Shown here piece after piece: positions 45,101-57,818 of a DNA stretch of 64,000 nucleotides; within the stretch, counting starts at the first letter, position 1; each line of letters begins with the position of its first letter. Made by a program: the position numbers and the translations under genes. The notes under the pieces are model-generated. The model worked only from the letters and a program-made list of their open reading frames with translations. It ran no database searches and had not been told where the DNA came from. Origin of the DNA: Lepraria neglecta (lineage: Eukaryota; Ascomycota; Lecanoromycetes; Lecanorales; Stereocaulaceae); assembly GCA_033220425.1 (NCBI GenBank), contig CM065647.1, positions 1-64,000 of the forward strand, in the 5' to 3' direction.

Positions 45101-45730
45101 TAACTTAGCGAAGGGCCTCTACTTCTTTATATTTTATTCTTCCTATTATTACTATCCCTATTATACCTCTATATAACCTTACTAGACTAGATATTCTTCT
45201 CTTATAGTATAACCTAAGAATATAATTTATAATATATAGAATCCTCTATATAAAGACTCTACTACCTCTCTCGCTAAATCCTCTACCCTAAAGCCTTATA
45301 AATTCTCCCCTTTAATTAAGTAAGCCTACTAGTATTTCCTACCCGGCCTCTAAATAATCCTATATTTATCTATTCTAATATATATAATAGTAGTTATACT
45401 AGTAATTAGGAAGAGAAGGAGTAAAAGGAGGAAGGGGATACTATAGAAGAGGATAAGGAGAAGGTATTAAAGGTTGGTAAGGCCTATAATAGTAATGTTC
45501 CGAAGTTATATAATATTAAGATAGATAGGGTAATAGTAGCTAGAGTAGCTATAAAAGATCTAGAGGTATTAGAATAGGAGGATTATAATAGGATATAGGT
45601 ACTTTAACCTCTACTTTACTATTTACTTACTACTAAATACTACCCTAGTATTAATATAACTAGGGTAGAGGACTATCTATAATAGTCTTAGAAAATATAG
45701 TAGTATATAGAGTTATTATTTTAGCTACAA
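42156..45730 (+). mobile_element. Unclassified RIP-degraded element X, main segment
   Basis: Plus-strand frames, though full of TAG/TAA, read like protein over long stretches: KAEYTREYIITRKAGKEIPI near 42560, GKDYIDFIELASLI near 42760, YLILYFDRAPTNYTLVK near 44930, and KVGKAYNSNVPKLYNIKIDR near 45480. About 62200-62308 repeats the first block. No reverse transcriptase, DDE or recombinase motif can be recognised. Likely a DNA transposon or unknown family with one or two large proteins. It ends at the Helitron terminus (45731). Confidence 0.5.
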
Positions 45731-46229
45731 GTTAGTACCTATAATTGTCATGGACCATCTCTACTGCCAAGCCATTTAGGGCTGAGGCCCGTATATAAGT
45801 AGATTCTGCAACTCCGTATAGGATCATCTTCTATATTATTCAAACAACCAATTAGATTATATCGATCTACGTCTATTTCGTGACAATATAGTAGTAACGG
45901 GCTAAGAACCTTTGTTCCTGTCGCTCCTCGCTATATATTAGTCTTATACGCTATAGTAAGCCCTTACTACCTTAACACCTATTCTCGTCACGTATTCTAC
46001 CCTAGTACTTAGCAGCTATACTAAGCCTCTACTATATCTATTCGTGATTATACCGACCCTTTTATTAGGTATATCGGCCGGTAGACGTAGCCGGAAAGAT
46101 AAGTAGCCAAGTATAGAGTATAAAGATAAGAATAAGGGATAACTCGCAGAGTCAACTAGGCAAGAGCTAGCTACTACAAATATATCTGCTAAGTAGTATA
46201 CGCTTATTATAGGCTTTTCTCGCGAGTAG

Positions 46230-47370
46230 TCTCGGTCCCTAGAGACCTATCTAGACACCCGATTTAACTCTTTTGAAGTAAGGATGGATAAGAAGCTAAA
46301 TACAATGAACGCTAGTCTATAGCTACTTCTTGCGCGCCAGGGGCTTCAATTAGAAGCTTCTCCGTCAGTAGAATTCTCGCCGCCGCCTTAGGAGCAATAG
46401 CCACCCCGTCGACAGCCTCCGCAGCGCTAGCAGCGACTACAGCCTACTCAGATGCCTCCTCCTCCGCAAGCGCTACCTATATTATACAAGAAACAGAAGG
46501 AGCTGAAGCTAGAGATTATAGGATTTTTTGACACGGAGCATGGCAAAGAGTATGGAAATTCTATACAGGCCCATGGGGACCTAGTCTCAGGGAGCAGCAA
46601 CGTCACCTACTATAGGGATGTATTCAGCTTTGTTGAACGCCTCAAAGATCTAGCTGCAAGACACGGCAAACCCGCCGTTCGAGACGTTATCTATCTATAC
46701 CTCAGAGGTCGATGTCTCGGCTGGTTTACAGATCTCGGCGAGCTGGAGAAAGACCTCCTTAGGGACGTATCTTTTGACTAATAGTATACGGCGCTAATAC
46801 GAGAATTCAAGATAGATATATCGCAAGCGCTCAGTTAAATTGCCAACTAGACATATTCAATAAGAGACCTTAAACATACGTCACCGCGGCGTTTTATTCA
46901 GCAGATACTCTATCTGGCAAAATCAGTTGATTTACCAACTACGCACAGCCAGCTTACTATAGTCTGGAATCAACTATATATGGACCTCAGAAATGACATC
47001 CCTCGGCTAACACTATTAACAACCCTGAGTTAGTTCTATGAGCAAATAGATGCTAAAACTAAGATCTGGACAGAACGCGTAATGAGGCCTCAGAGACCTT
47101 GGGATCCAGGTCCTTGGCAGTAGCAACGAGCTCTCTAGCCGCCGCAGCAGCAGTAGCGACCCTACAATCGGCAGCAGCAGCAGCGTATAGGCTATGGCCG
47201 TAGCAAACCCTTCGCCGGTGATACTATACTACCCCGCAGAATCCCATTTGGCGACGACAATAAGGCACACGCTTTTCTAGTGGATGTAGGCGATGGCTAT
47301 AGGGTCTATAAGGATGAGCAAGGGCAGGAACATTATATACCAGAAGAGGAGCTAGCCGATTCGGGCTAGC
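46230..47370 (+). pseudogene. Gag-like gene of element B
   Basis: An open stretch of 109 codons (46452-46781) covers SNVTYYRDVFSFVERLKDLA and RGRCLGWFTDLGELEKDLL, ending at consecutive stops. Homology then continues in frame with further stops: QFYEQ-type block with IDAKTKIW at about 47045, a Gln-rich stretch, and a C-terminal block DNKAHAFLVDVGDGYRVYKD at about 47258. No zinc knuckle or enzyme domain. Partner of the gag in element A. Confidence 0.7.
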
Positions 47371-47779
47371 GCGGCACTAAAAAAGTTTTGATTTTGAAAA
47401 GGGCGCTATTCGACTTAACTTGCTAAGATTTCAGTATACGCTAAGACCTCCGCTACCAGTCGGTCAACTACTTGCTCACCTACTACGTACTTAATATATC
47501 ATTATTGATTTCAGTTCTATATATACGCCGCCTGTTAATTATATCATGGGGTACATCCGGAGCATCTTTGGTCCGCAGCTTTCTGTCTCGCTGTCGCTAT
47601 CTCGCCGCTACCAATTCCGTATGCGCGAACCTCCGCAGGACCAAGTAGGGTCACTTAGCGGTAGCCCCGCTACCTTAAGAGCTTGGATACTATACTATGA
47701 TTAGTCGGAAAGCTTATACAAGCTGGGAACGCTATTAGGCAACGGGGACGTCGCTTTTTTGACTTTTTTGTAGGTATAT

Positions 47780-47919
47780 TATCATGGACTATCTCTACTA
47801 CCAAGCCATTTAGGGCTGAGGCCCGCATATAAGCAGATTCTGCAACTCGGTATAGGATCATCTTCTATATTATTCAAACAACCAATTAGATCATATCGAT
47901 CTACGTCTATTTCGTAACA
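47780..47919 (+). repeat. 3' LTR of element B
   Basis: 140 bp, TATCATGGACT to TATTTCGTAACA, the RIP-altered partner of 45746-45885. Confidence 0.88.
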
Positions 47920-50900
47920 GTAATCTTCACAGAAGATTACCGTAAAAACGGCTATATCTCGCTTAGTTCATACTCGATTTAGAAAATTTAAGCGGATTCA
48001 GAAAGCCCACTATTTATAGTATATTCCATATATATAAAGTTAAGCTCTAACCCTAAAACTTCTGAAGTTATTAAAATAGTAAGATTTTAATACTAAGGAG
48101 CGAGCCTAAAGGTCCAGGATATAAAGATACGCGCGCGCTCGGCTATTTCTCGGGTCCGGAATCAGCGCCGGTTAGCTAGATATTTCATAGATATACGCTA
48201 GTGCTAGGCCTATAAAATCCTAATTAGCTAAACACGCGCGCTATAAAGTCGGGGTTAGTATAGGGCTAAGGGTTATCCGATATTTTTGCACCTATCGACG
48301 GCGAGGTTATATAATAGTAATATAGCGATTATTTACAAAGAAACCATACCGGGGCCGCGATATAACTTATATCTATGCGCCTGTAAGCCTATTAGCTAAT
48401 ATCTTTAAGCGTTAAGATATAGTCGCCGCCATTTATAAGTCTAAGTAGTAGCTATTTCTATACTAAGTAAAAACTAACCCTAAATCTCGCTGAAAAGTCG
48501 ATTAGTATACTTTACAAGTTTAATACATATTCCTAAAGAGGCTTAGCGCCGTTCCGAGCAACTCCTACTAGCTATAACCGTTCTATATACACTAGATCTA
48601 TAGTAGTACCTACTTATAGACCGGGTTATTTATAAGCTTATACCTAATATAGTTATCCGAATCTAGACTAATTATATATAGATTCGACTCTATAGTAACG
48701 CGCGAGTTATTAATATAGAATTATCTATAGGTAAACGCTGGACGGGACCGTAGGTTAAGTCCTATATACTTCATCGACTGGCCCTATAACTTATTAATAG
48801 TTATTACGAAGACAGGGCGTATAGAGAACTATTTACGGGTGAACGGGGTAGGGATATACGTATTACTATCCTTGGACTGCAAAGGGATCTTGTATAAGAC
48901 TATCTCGCTACTATTAAAACTCCTACCTATAATATTACCCTTAAGGATATATCTCCTATATTCGGTAAGTAGAATACGGGTCCTATTATAGAGACGGGGT
49001 ATATCTAGGTTCCTTATTAACATTACTGGTATCTCTACCTTTAACTATAGCTTATACGGTAGTAGTAAGGGCTTATAGAATTTATTCTAGTATTCGTTAG
49101 GGAAATATCTCGTTTTCCTCAGGATTCACCGCTTGATCGAAACTCTAGTACTTATAGTAGTCGCCCCGTATACGGTCGAGAATATAGTTATTTACTCTCT
49201 AGACATCCTTATTTATAATAGCTCGAATTACTCGTTTAGTTAGATAGCGCCGGTCCAGAAGATCTCTGCTAATAATAGGATAAATTTTGTCAATTAGTAC
49301 GTCTATAGTGTTCCCTAGTAGGTATCTATATTTCTAGAGAGACTTCTTATCCTTAGTAATTAGGTTAACTATATTACCTTTGCTATTACTAATATATAGG
49401 AGAGCTTTAGTAAATTCTACTATTTATCGCCTACCTTCTTCGGTAAGACCTCTATTACTTAGATATATATTAGTAGTAAGGCGAAGAATGGTCACCTCGT
49501 CCCAGAACGCCGCCTTCTAGATATAAGTATTAATAATAACGTCTGTAGTCCCGCTAGGGACTACTAGCAAGGTCTAACGGAAATCGCCGCAAAATTAAAC
49601 GACCTTACTACTAAAGTAAATACCGTTATTACCGCAAACATCCTATAAAGAATAGCTAACGCATTTAATAGCGAAGCGACTCTATATAGGTACTTCGTCC
49701 TAGAAGATAACGTAAGCCCGCTTAATTAGCTCTACGAGGTTAGTCCCTTTCTAAATACTATAACTGGATATACTCTCAGCGTCCAATAGGATCTTAAACC
49801 GCGAATAGGTAGTATATCTACTATCTAATAGAGTCGTAGTAATACCTAAAGAGGCTACTGCTAAAGTAATACGCTTCTAAGAACAAAGCTTCTTTAGAAT
49901 AGTATTCTAGACTATAATCTTCCTAGTACCGCCAGCGCCATTTAAAAAGAATAGTATACCTATACTATATTCGTTATTATTATTCTTATCTATAGCTATT
50001 ATAATCTTTTCGGCGGCTAGGCGCTAGTTAGTATTAAGCTTCTGCCATTTAACTTCTATATCTTCTAGTATAATATTATAAGATATCTCCTCGCAGAGTA
50101 GATAGTTCTAAATTCGCGATTTATATAGAAGATCGAATAGAATCATAACTAGCGGAAGGTTAAATAGCTCTAGGCTAAGGCTGCTTTCGGCTATAGACTG
50201 GTAGTCTAACTGGCCTGAAATCAAATATAGAGTATATTACTCAGTTTAAAATACTAGGTCTCGTACGTGTTCGTCCTTATAGCCCTAGAGGATATCTATA
50301 TAGTAGGCGAAATACTCATTTAATATGCGAGTATAGTCGTCTAATATACTATTTCAATAGTTAGAATATATAGTCCGACTTAGATAGAGAATATAGTTCG
50401 ACTCGGTTAAATATAATCCGATTTAGATATAGAATATAGTCCGACTCGGATATAGAATATAGTCCGACTCGGATAGAAAAATAATGACTATAGTAATAAA
50501 AATAGATATATACCTTACTTTAAATTTCTCCTAAAGCGCTAAAGGGTCCTCCGGGTATAGTTCTAACAGGATAGTTATAAAAAGACCTTATAGTACTACT
50601 AGTAAGCAAAGAGATTTTACTTCCTCTAGTATCTTAACGTAGTACTTATTATTCTCTACTAATCCGAGTCGAATATAGGCTACTTTATATATTAGAAGCT
50701 CGCCGTTAATAGTCCGTAGATTATTAAATAATATCACCCCTCGATAGTAGGTAAGAAGGAGTCGGCAATAGTATAGATTACTCTGTTTAGGACTAATTAT
50801 ATATATACGTCTAATTACCTCCCCCTTCTCGCGAAACAACTATATCCATTTCCTCTTATCCTATATAAAATATATAGGAAATTCGTTATATAGGTAGTCA

Positions 50901-51274
50901 AGGGGGTTCGTATCTAGAAGGTATAGTTACCTATTTTTTCTTCTGAACGGCAGAGGCTAATCGTTCTCTAAGGCTTCCTTAGCAAGATGATTTATCTTAA
51001 AGAACTCTATTAACTATATCTTGCGTAATAAGTCCTTATTAAGAATAGTCTCGATAGTCTCCCTATCTAGATTAACGCTAATCTACTACTCCTTAGGTAA
51101 ATAAATCTATAGGCGTTTAATATAAGGCTTAATCCCCTCTATACTAAACCTAAAGATCTTCTAGCAAGCTTCGGAGCTTCCTATCTAGCGACTTTTATAG
51201 AATTCTATAACCTTATTAACCAATAGAGGCTCTAGCCGTTACTACCCTAGCGGTATAGGGTTTCCCTAAGGCAT

Positions 51275-51687
51275 TGTTACGACCCACGTCTGGTCGTTTA
51301 CCTAATGGTGCGATAACCGACGTAGGGGTTTCGTGTGTCTTATGCTTCTGTGGGAGAGGAGTCACTCAGGTAGAATGGCAGTCTTGTGGTTGTAGGTAGT
51401 CAATACGTTCTATATTAATAACTAGTAAAGTATAGTGCAAGGAGTACCAGGAAGATTAACCAAGTTGAACACGCTGTTCCAAACAGTGGGCAAAGCCCCG
51501 TATATATAGACATAAGAAATCCTGCCAAGCAATCCATAAGCGTTATGAGCGCACGGCGCTCATTGCGCTCATCATTCTCGAGCGCCATGAGCGCACGTCG
51601 CTCGTTGCGCTCATCGCTTAAGCTGCTAGTCCTGTCTGTAGTATCTTGTCCTACAGGACAGTCCTGTCAGAACCAATGGTTCTAATA
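51275..51687 (-). repeat. 3' LTR of element C
   Basis: 413 bp, TGTTACGACCCACG to GGTTCTAATA. At about 51545-51630 it has ATGAGCGC-ACG-GCGCTCAT and several overlapping GAGCGC/GCGCTC inverted repeats. Confidence 0.92.
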
Positions 51688-51689
51688 CT

Positions 51690-52264
51690 AGCCCCCTCCT
51701 CCAGATTTCTCGTCCCGAGAAACCATCCGTCCTTCATACCTCCTCGTCGAAATATCTATTCTAAAGATCCCCTCGTCCGTCGCAAAGAGCTTTCCGGTAA
51801 ATTATCCCGATTCGTGATACGTCCTTATACTCTCTATACGAAGGGCAATAAGTAGTGCTTAGTGGGTGTCCGTTTAGACCGTTGTTCTAACTGTGTTGCT
51901 GCGGGCAAGAAGTATAACCTAGTTATGTCCGTTAACGAGATGCGTCGTATTAAGAAAGTACGCGATAATACTTGGTTAGAAATAAAGGAAACGCAGGCGA
52001 AACTTATACGCCTCTAATTATAATTCGATCGAGTCTAGGATAAAGAGAAAAAGTTGGTCGAGCGCGAGTTATAGAATATTAAGGAGTTAGAGAGAGATAA
52101 GGGTCTTCCCTTTAATACTCCTGATGGTCTAATATTCAACGTCGGCTCCGAGCAGTTCGACCTCCCCCCCGGCCTAGAGGGCCCTGAGAGCTTTGACTGG
52201 TCTTCTCTTATCTCCGATGAAACTCTTATAGGCGTTCCCTATAATTCCCAGCAAGGTTCCTAAG
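51690..52264 (+). pseudogene. Antisense frame in element C (Cys-pair plus coiled coil)
   Basis: On the plus strand, opposite to pol, the translation is readable almost throughout: KELSGKLSRFVIRPYTL, then LDRCSNCVAAGKKYNL (CxxC), then a heptad-like stretch LEIKETQAKLIRL...ELQNIKELERDKG, then LIFNVGSEQFDLPPGLEG and GPESFDWSSLI, ending GVPYNSQQGS. Only a few stops interrupt it, at CAG-type positions. The same protein is readable at 62735-63310 in E and in degraded form in D and F. It resembles small Cys/coiled-coil proteins common in fungal genomes, but I cannot name a family. Confidence 0.65.
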
Positions 52265-52269
52265 AGGTT

Positions 52270-55200
52270 CCCAGGTACTTTCTATTTCGTTATACCCTTT
52301 CTATTTAACTAGATAGAACTGATTTCTTCTATCTAGGATCCTCTCGACCTCGTACTCTATTTCTTCCTTAATATTATAATAAAACGTCTTTTAGAGTAGT
52401 ATATTAGAGTCTACTAGCTCCAGAAGTAAGATATAGAATACTAGATATACTTTGGCGTCAGGTAGAAGCTCGAGTTTATAGTTAACGGTCCCTTTTACCT
52501 TCTTGATTAAGAATAGTCCGACCTTAACATAATCTAGTTTCTTGCTTAGTCTCGTTGTTTTTATATTTTTTATTAGGAGGTATACTTTATCCCCCTCTTT
52601 AAGCTGAGGAATATTCTTTCTTTTACTATTGACTTATCCCTTTAACTTATTATTTAAGCTTTTAATCGTCCTTTATATATCCTTATATAAATTCTTCAGC
52701 TCTTCTACCTTAACTAAGGCTTCCTCTATATTAGGTCCGTCTCTAGCTTATAGAAATATATTCGTATTCTTTCCGTAATTGGCAAAGAATAGTGTTAGAC
52801 CTGTCGTATCTGATTTTTTGTCGTTATACGCTAATTATACTATTAGAAGTAGTAAAACCTAGTTATCTTGTTTTAGGTTCATATAATACCTTAAGTATAC
52901 TTCTATTGTTTAGTTTGCACATTCCGTTTATCTATTAGTTTATAGATAGTATATAGTTAATATCCGAAGTTTAGTTCCAATCGCTACAATTAGCGTTCTC
53001 TAGTAGTTAGAAGTAAACAACTTATCTCTGTCGGATATTATAGACTTGGGTATACTATAATCCCTTATAAGCTTGTCGAGTAGTATAAAGGCTAATTGGT
53101 CTACTTTATATATCTCCTTGAATGGTATTATAATTGTATACTTTATAAGTTTATCCATAATAACTATAATTGAATCAAAGGTATCCTATATAGCTGGGTC
53201 CTTCGAAGGTAGTAGTTTAACTATAAAGTCCATTATAATATTATCCTATAGTAATTCTAGTATAGGCGCAAATTGAATTTGCCTATACTTGGCGTATTAT
53301 ACAGACTTGTTCTGCTGGCATTAGATACATTCCTTAATATACTATTCAACGCGTATCCGAAGTTTCGGTACTGCGTATCCTCGTCCTAGGAGTTCCATAG
53401 TCTTGGACACTCCAGGGTAACCTTATAATAGGTCATCGTAGTAATCCCTAACCACTTCTTCAACGTATATATCAGGTAAGTAAGTTTTTTCCTGATATCT
53501 GAGTAATACTAAATCCAGTTAATCCTGTCGTAGCTTTATTGCGAATGTATCGTTATTATAGGCCTTTACGATCCTGTTAGTCGTGTCAGGTCCTAATATA
53601 CGAAGGGTCATTACTAATGCCTGATATGGTACCAATAATCCATCGGCTTCTCGTTTTAGGATTGGTCGTTCCGTAATATTCTTTTCTTCTATATAGTCTA
53701 ATCGCCTGCTAAGCGCATCTACTCGACCATTATCTTTTCCTAGGGTATAGGTTATTTTGAACTTATATTATCTGAGTAGTTCTAACTATCTAACTTGTCT
53801 TCTATTTAACTCTTTCGTTATTATAAAGTTAAGAAGATTCTTATAATCCGTGAAGATGGTTAGGTCTAAGTAGCTTTCTACGTATACTCTCTAATTTTAA
53901 AGTGCGTATACTACGGTAAGTAGTTCTTTATTATATATATCATAGTTTTATTCTACTACTAATATCTTTCGTGAAAAGTAGGTAACTAGATACTACTTTT
54001 GGTCCTTTATTTAATAAAGATATACTCCTATTACGAGATCCGAGGTATCTATTTTAATACGAGCCGGTTCGTTAGCTTAAAAGGTATAGAGTACTAGTAG
54101 ATCCGTATATGCTTTTTTTAATGTATCAAACGACTTTTATTATTCTTGTCCCTATATAAATCCGATATCCTTCTTTATAATATCTATAAGTAGAAGTACT
54201 TTCTTTAAGTAGCCCTCGATAAACTTCCTATTAAAGTTAGCGAATCCTAAGAAACTTTGTACTACTTTAACGTTATATAGTATAGGCCATTCCGCTATAG
54301 CTTTAATCTTTTCTAGGCTTATACTAATACCTTTTATACTAACCACAAATCCTAGGAACTCAATAGAGTCCCTGTAAAATTCACACTTTTCTGGTTTAAG
54401 GAGAAGTCCTGCTTGCGACAGGTATTCGATAACGTCCTATATATACTTAACGTATTCATCCTTGTTCTCAGAGTAAATCAAGGTATTATCGAGGTATACT
54501 ATCACTGTTCGATCTAAGTATACTCGTACGACATTATTAATAAGTACTTAGCAGGTTAATAGTGCGTTAGTGAGTCTAAACGGTATTACTAGATACTCGT
54601 AGTAGCTATATCTGGTCCGAAAGGCAGTTTTCTATTCTTCGCCTTCTTTTATTCGGATTAGATTATATACGCCTCTAAGGTCTAGTTTCGTGAATATCTT
54701 TACCTTGCCGAGCCGATCCTATAGCTTACTAATATTTGGTAAAGGGTAACGATTCTTGATAGTAATGTCGTTTAACTTTCGATAGTTGATATATAGCCTT
54801 AAGCTTCCGTCTTTCTTTAGCGCGAAGAGGATTAGATAACCTACTAGTAATTTAGATTCCCGAATAAATCCCTTCTTAAGGTTCTTATCGATATACCCGC
54901 GAAGTATAGTAAGTTCCTTTTCCGATAATATATAGATAGGTCTAAATATTGGCGCCTTACTAGGTTCGAGTTTAATCTTATAATCCTATAGTTAGTACTT
55001 AGGTAATACTTTTATACTCGTCTCTTCCTCGAATAGGTATACCTACCGTTTATATTCCTAAGGGATCGCAGAAGGTTCGTCCTTTCCTTTAATAGCTCTC
55101 TCTTTAGTATCCCGCTAACCTTTACTAGTAACTAAGGAGTTAAGCCTTCTCTCTTAGAAGTTACTCTTATCGTTTAAGAATAAAGTAATATATACTTCGA

Positions 55201-57387
55201 CCGGTCTCCGGTCCTTTCTCTTATCTATTATTATCTACTATTAACTAATAGGTCTAATACTAGTGACATCTCCAGATCATCCGAATTTAAGTACTTTTGT
55301 CTTCCAGTTGATTTCTAGGTTATACTTATTTAACCAAGGTATTCCTAAAATAATATTATAAGTAGCTATCCCAACTATATCGAATATAATCTCCTCGTAG
55401 TATTACTAAATTATTACTGGTAGGGAGCGTATTTCCTCCTCTACTTTTCCTGTTGAAAATACTAACCCGTTAGCCAGGCGTAGCTCGTAAGATAATTTCT
55501 TCTTTCGGGTTAGTAGGCCGCTTAAGTCTACCAAGTTCCTTAAGATAAAATTTCCTGTAGCTCCGCTATCTATTATCGCTATAGTCCGCTATCCGTCGAT
55601 ATTCACTAGTATAATAATATAAGTGTGATACTGCGCGGCACATAATTGTTGTTTGGGGAATAATATATTAATCTCCTTATACTTCCCTGTAGCATAAGAG
55701 ATTATTCTTTTCCCTATAATAGTAGGAATCCGTATACTTCCTTTATACCTTTATACAGGATATATTTATTATATAAGCAGCTATACTATAGTACCTAGTT
55801 ACAAGCTCCTCTTTTAAAGACTTTAAGCGAGTTGTTTCTTTCTTTTTCCCACTTCTCCGTAAAGTATAGGAAGTAGTAATACTTCCTCTTACTTGCAAGA
55901 TGCTACTAGTATCTATCTTCCTTATACTTATACTACTATATCTCCCTATAGTAAGCTTTCTTAAGTAGGGGTACCGTGCGTTCTTCCGCTAGACGGCCCC
56001 TTTCTTCTCTATATACCGAATAATCAGGTAATATATACTCAGTATATAGAATCTCGCTATATTATTAATATTCCCTATTATATCGATAGTCTTGTATAGG
56101 TTCGTCCCATTTGGGTTTTACAGATAATTGCTTATTTAATATACCTCGTACTTTATTTTCGATTTCGTCGAAGAGTTTATATTTATCTTCGTCCGATTAA
56201 GGTTCTCTAATTTCTAGTAATTTTCCTTCTACTTAGGATATAGTAGATCCAGGTTCGGGTATCAATACTAGTCTCTCTAGACTAGCTTTCCGCTGTTCCT
56301 AATCCGCCTTGTATTATTAAGATCTATTACCATCCCTATAGTAATATCTCTATACTTCTTTATTGAATTCTAATTCGAAGGTATCGTCTTCCGAATCCTA
56401 ATCTAATTCTTTTATGTCGTAGAGTGGCTATATTTCTTCGGAGTTTTCCTCGTTATCTAGAGGTCCTCCTTCTATTACGTTAATCTGCGGTCGGTGTACT
56501 ATATTCTTCGACCTGCAGTCTCTAGCTATATAGCCTAGTTTACTATAGCTATAGCAAGTAATTACTTTCTTTCCCCCGTGCTGCTTTTTCCCTTTAAAGT
56601 TTCCTTTCTTCTTTCCTATCTAAATAAAGTTAATTTCTATTAGCACTATACTACGGTAAGTATTACGTTCTCCGTAGTCTTATTAGTAATTCCTCGTTTT
56701 CGAAAAGAATCCCTTATATCGGGTCCCGCTAACTCCTCCGTCATACCGCTTCTCTATAGATTATTTGAATAGCTTATCGTCGATCTCGATCGCGTTTTCT
56801 ATAAGTCCGTCTAGAGTATTAATTACTCCTCCGAATCTTATAAGCTTATCTTTAATATTATCTTTAAGGCCTTGATAGTATATTATTATCAGCGTATTAT
56901 CATCCTAACCTATTTTAGTAGCGTATATTTGAAACTAAGTTGAAAACTCTGACGCTGACTTCTTCTACTTTATATACTAGATGATATATATTACTACGTT
57001 TACCTTGTTAGAAGGTCCGAATATACGGCGGATTTCGACTATAAACTTTGGTATACTCTCTATCCAAGATTTAATATCGCCGTCCTCGTCGTCGTCTTCT
57101 ATATACTTCTTTAGGAAAGGTTCGACCCACTTTTAGGCCCGTCCTTGTAGATACGATATGGCGAAGGTAGTATATCTAGTTACTAGGAGCAAGTCTCCCT
57201 GGAACAGAAGGTATAGTTGTACTTGTGTAAGCCATGGCTCAAGCTTATCCCTATCTCCGTAGTACAGGTCTAGTACTACGACCTTAATCCTTTTTCCAGA
57301 TCCTTTATCTATAGTATAGCGTCTCTGGCCAGTAACCGTTGAGGTGCTTAGGGTAGGGTTTCTGCCTGAAGTTGTTGAAGAACTCAT
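52270..57387 (-). pseudogene. gag-pol of element C
   Basis: Gag starts at 57387, 18 bp inside the LTR, and stays open for 84 codons (LEPWLTQVQLYLLFQGD). A CCHC remnant is at about 56550-56500 (CYSYSKLGYIARDCRSKN). Protease is at about 55590-55548 (IIDSGATGNFI), reverse transcriptase about 55060-54350, RNase H lead-in at 54346-54152 (open; [18 protein letters not shown]), integrase about 53750-52560, and a chromodomain-like end about 52500-52290. It is the best copy for judging what D, F, J and E have lost. Confidence 0.88.
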
Positions 57388-57405
57388 CCTTTAGGGTATT
57401 CAAAG

Positions 57406-57818
57406 TGTTATAACCCACGTCTAGTCGTTTACCTAATGGTGCGATAACCGACGTAGGGGTTTCGTATGTCTTATGCTTCTGTAGGAGAGGAGTCACTCAG
57501 GTAGAATGGCAGTCTTGTAGTTGTAGGTAGTCAATGCGTTCTATATTAATAACTAGTAAAGTATAGTACAAGGAGTACCAGGAAGATTAACCAAGTTGAA
57601 CACGCTGTTCCAAACAGTGGGCAAAGCCCCGTATATATAGACATAAGAAATCCTGCCAAGCAATCCATGAGCGTTATGAGCGCACGGCGCTCATTGCGCT
57701 CATCATTCTCGAGCGCCATGAGCGCACGTCGCTCGTTGCGCTCATCGCTTAAGCTACTAGTCCTGTCTATAGTATCTTGTCCTACAGGACAGTCCTGTCA
57801 GAACCAATAGTTCTAACA
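57406..57818 (-). repeat. 5' LTR of element C
   Basis: 413 bp, TGTTATAACCCACG to AGTTCTAACA; keeps the CA end that the other copy has lost. Confidence 0.92.

Larger units (their letters stand above)
45746..47919 (+). mobile_element. Gag-only LTR retrotransposon B (same family as A)
   Basis: 140-bp LTRs at 45746-45885 (TGTCATGGACC...TTTCGTGACA) and 47780-47919, flanked by ATAAT/GTAAT (45741-45745 and 47920-47924; one RIP-type difference). It splits the 3' hairpin region of the Helitron: the intact order is visible at 33300-33330. The interior codes only for Gag, on the plus strand. About 350 bp next to its 3' LTR is nearly identical to the matching part of A. Confidence 0.88.
51275..57818 (-). 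mobile_element. Ty3-like LTR retrotransposon C, full length
   Basis: 413-bp LTRs (51275-51687 and 57406-57818) flanked by GGCAT (51270-51274 and 57819-57823), inserted in the Helitron. Minus-strand order: Gag, protease, reverse transcriptase, RNase H, integrase, chromodomain-like end, antisense region. The LTRs differ at few positions and CA/TG words are commoner than in D, F or J, so it is the youngest full-length Ty3 copy here, though still broken by TAG/TAA. Confidence 0.93.

Noticed and set aside
42156-45730. Starship captain (DUF3435) or Crypton as identity of element X
   Set aside because: No R..HxxR..Y pattern could be read; similarity was only an impression.
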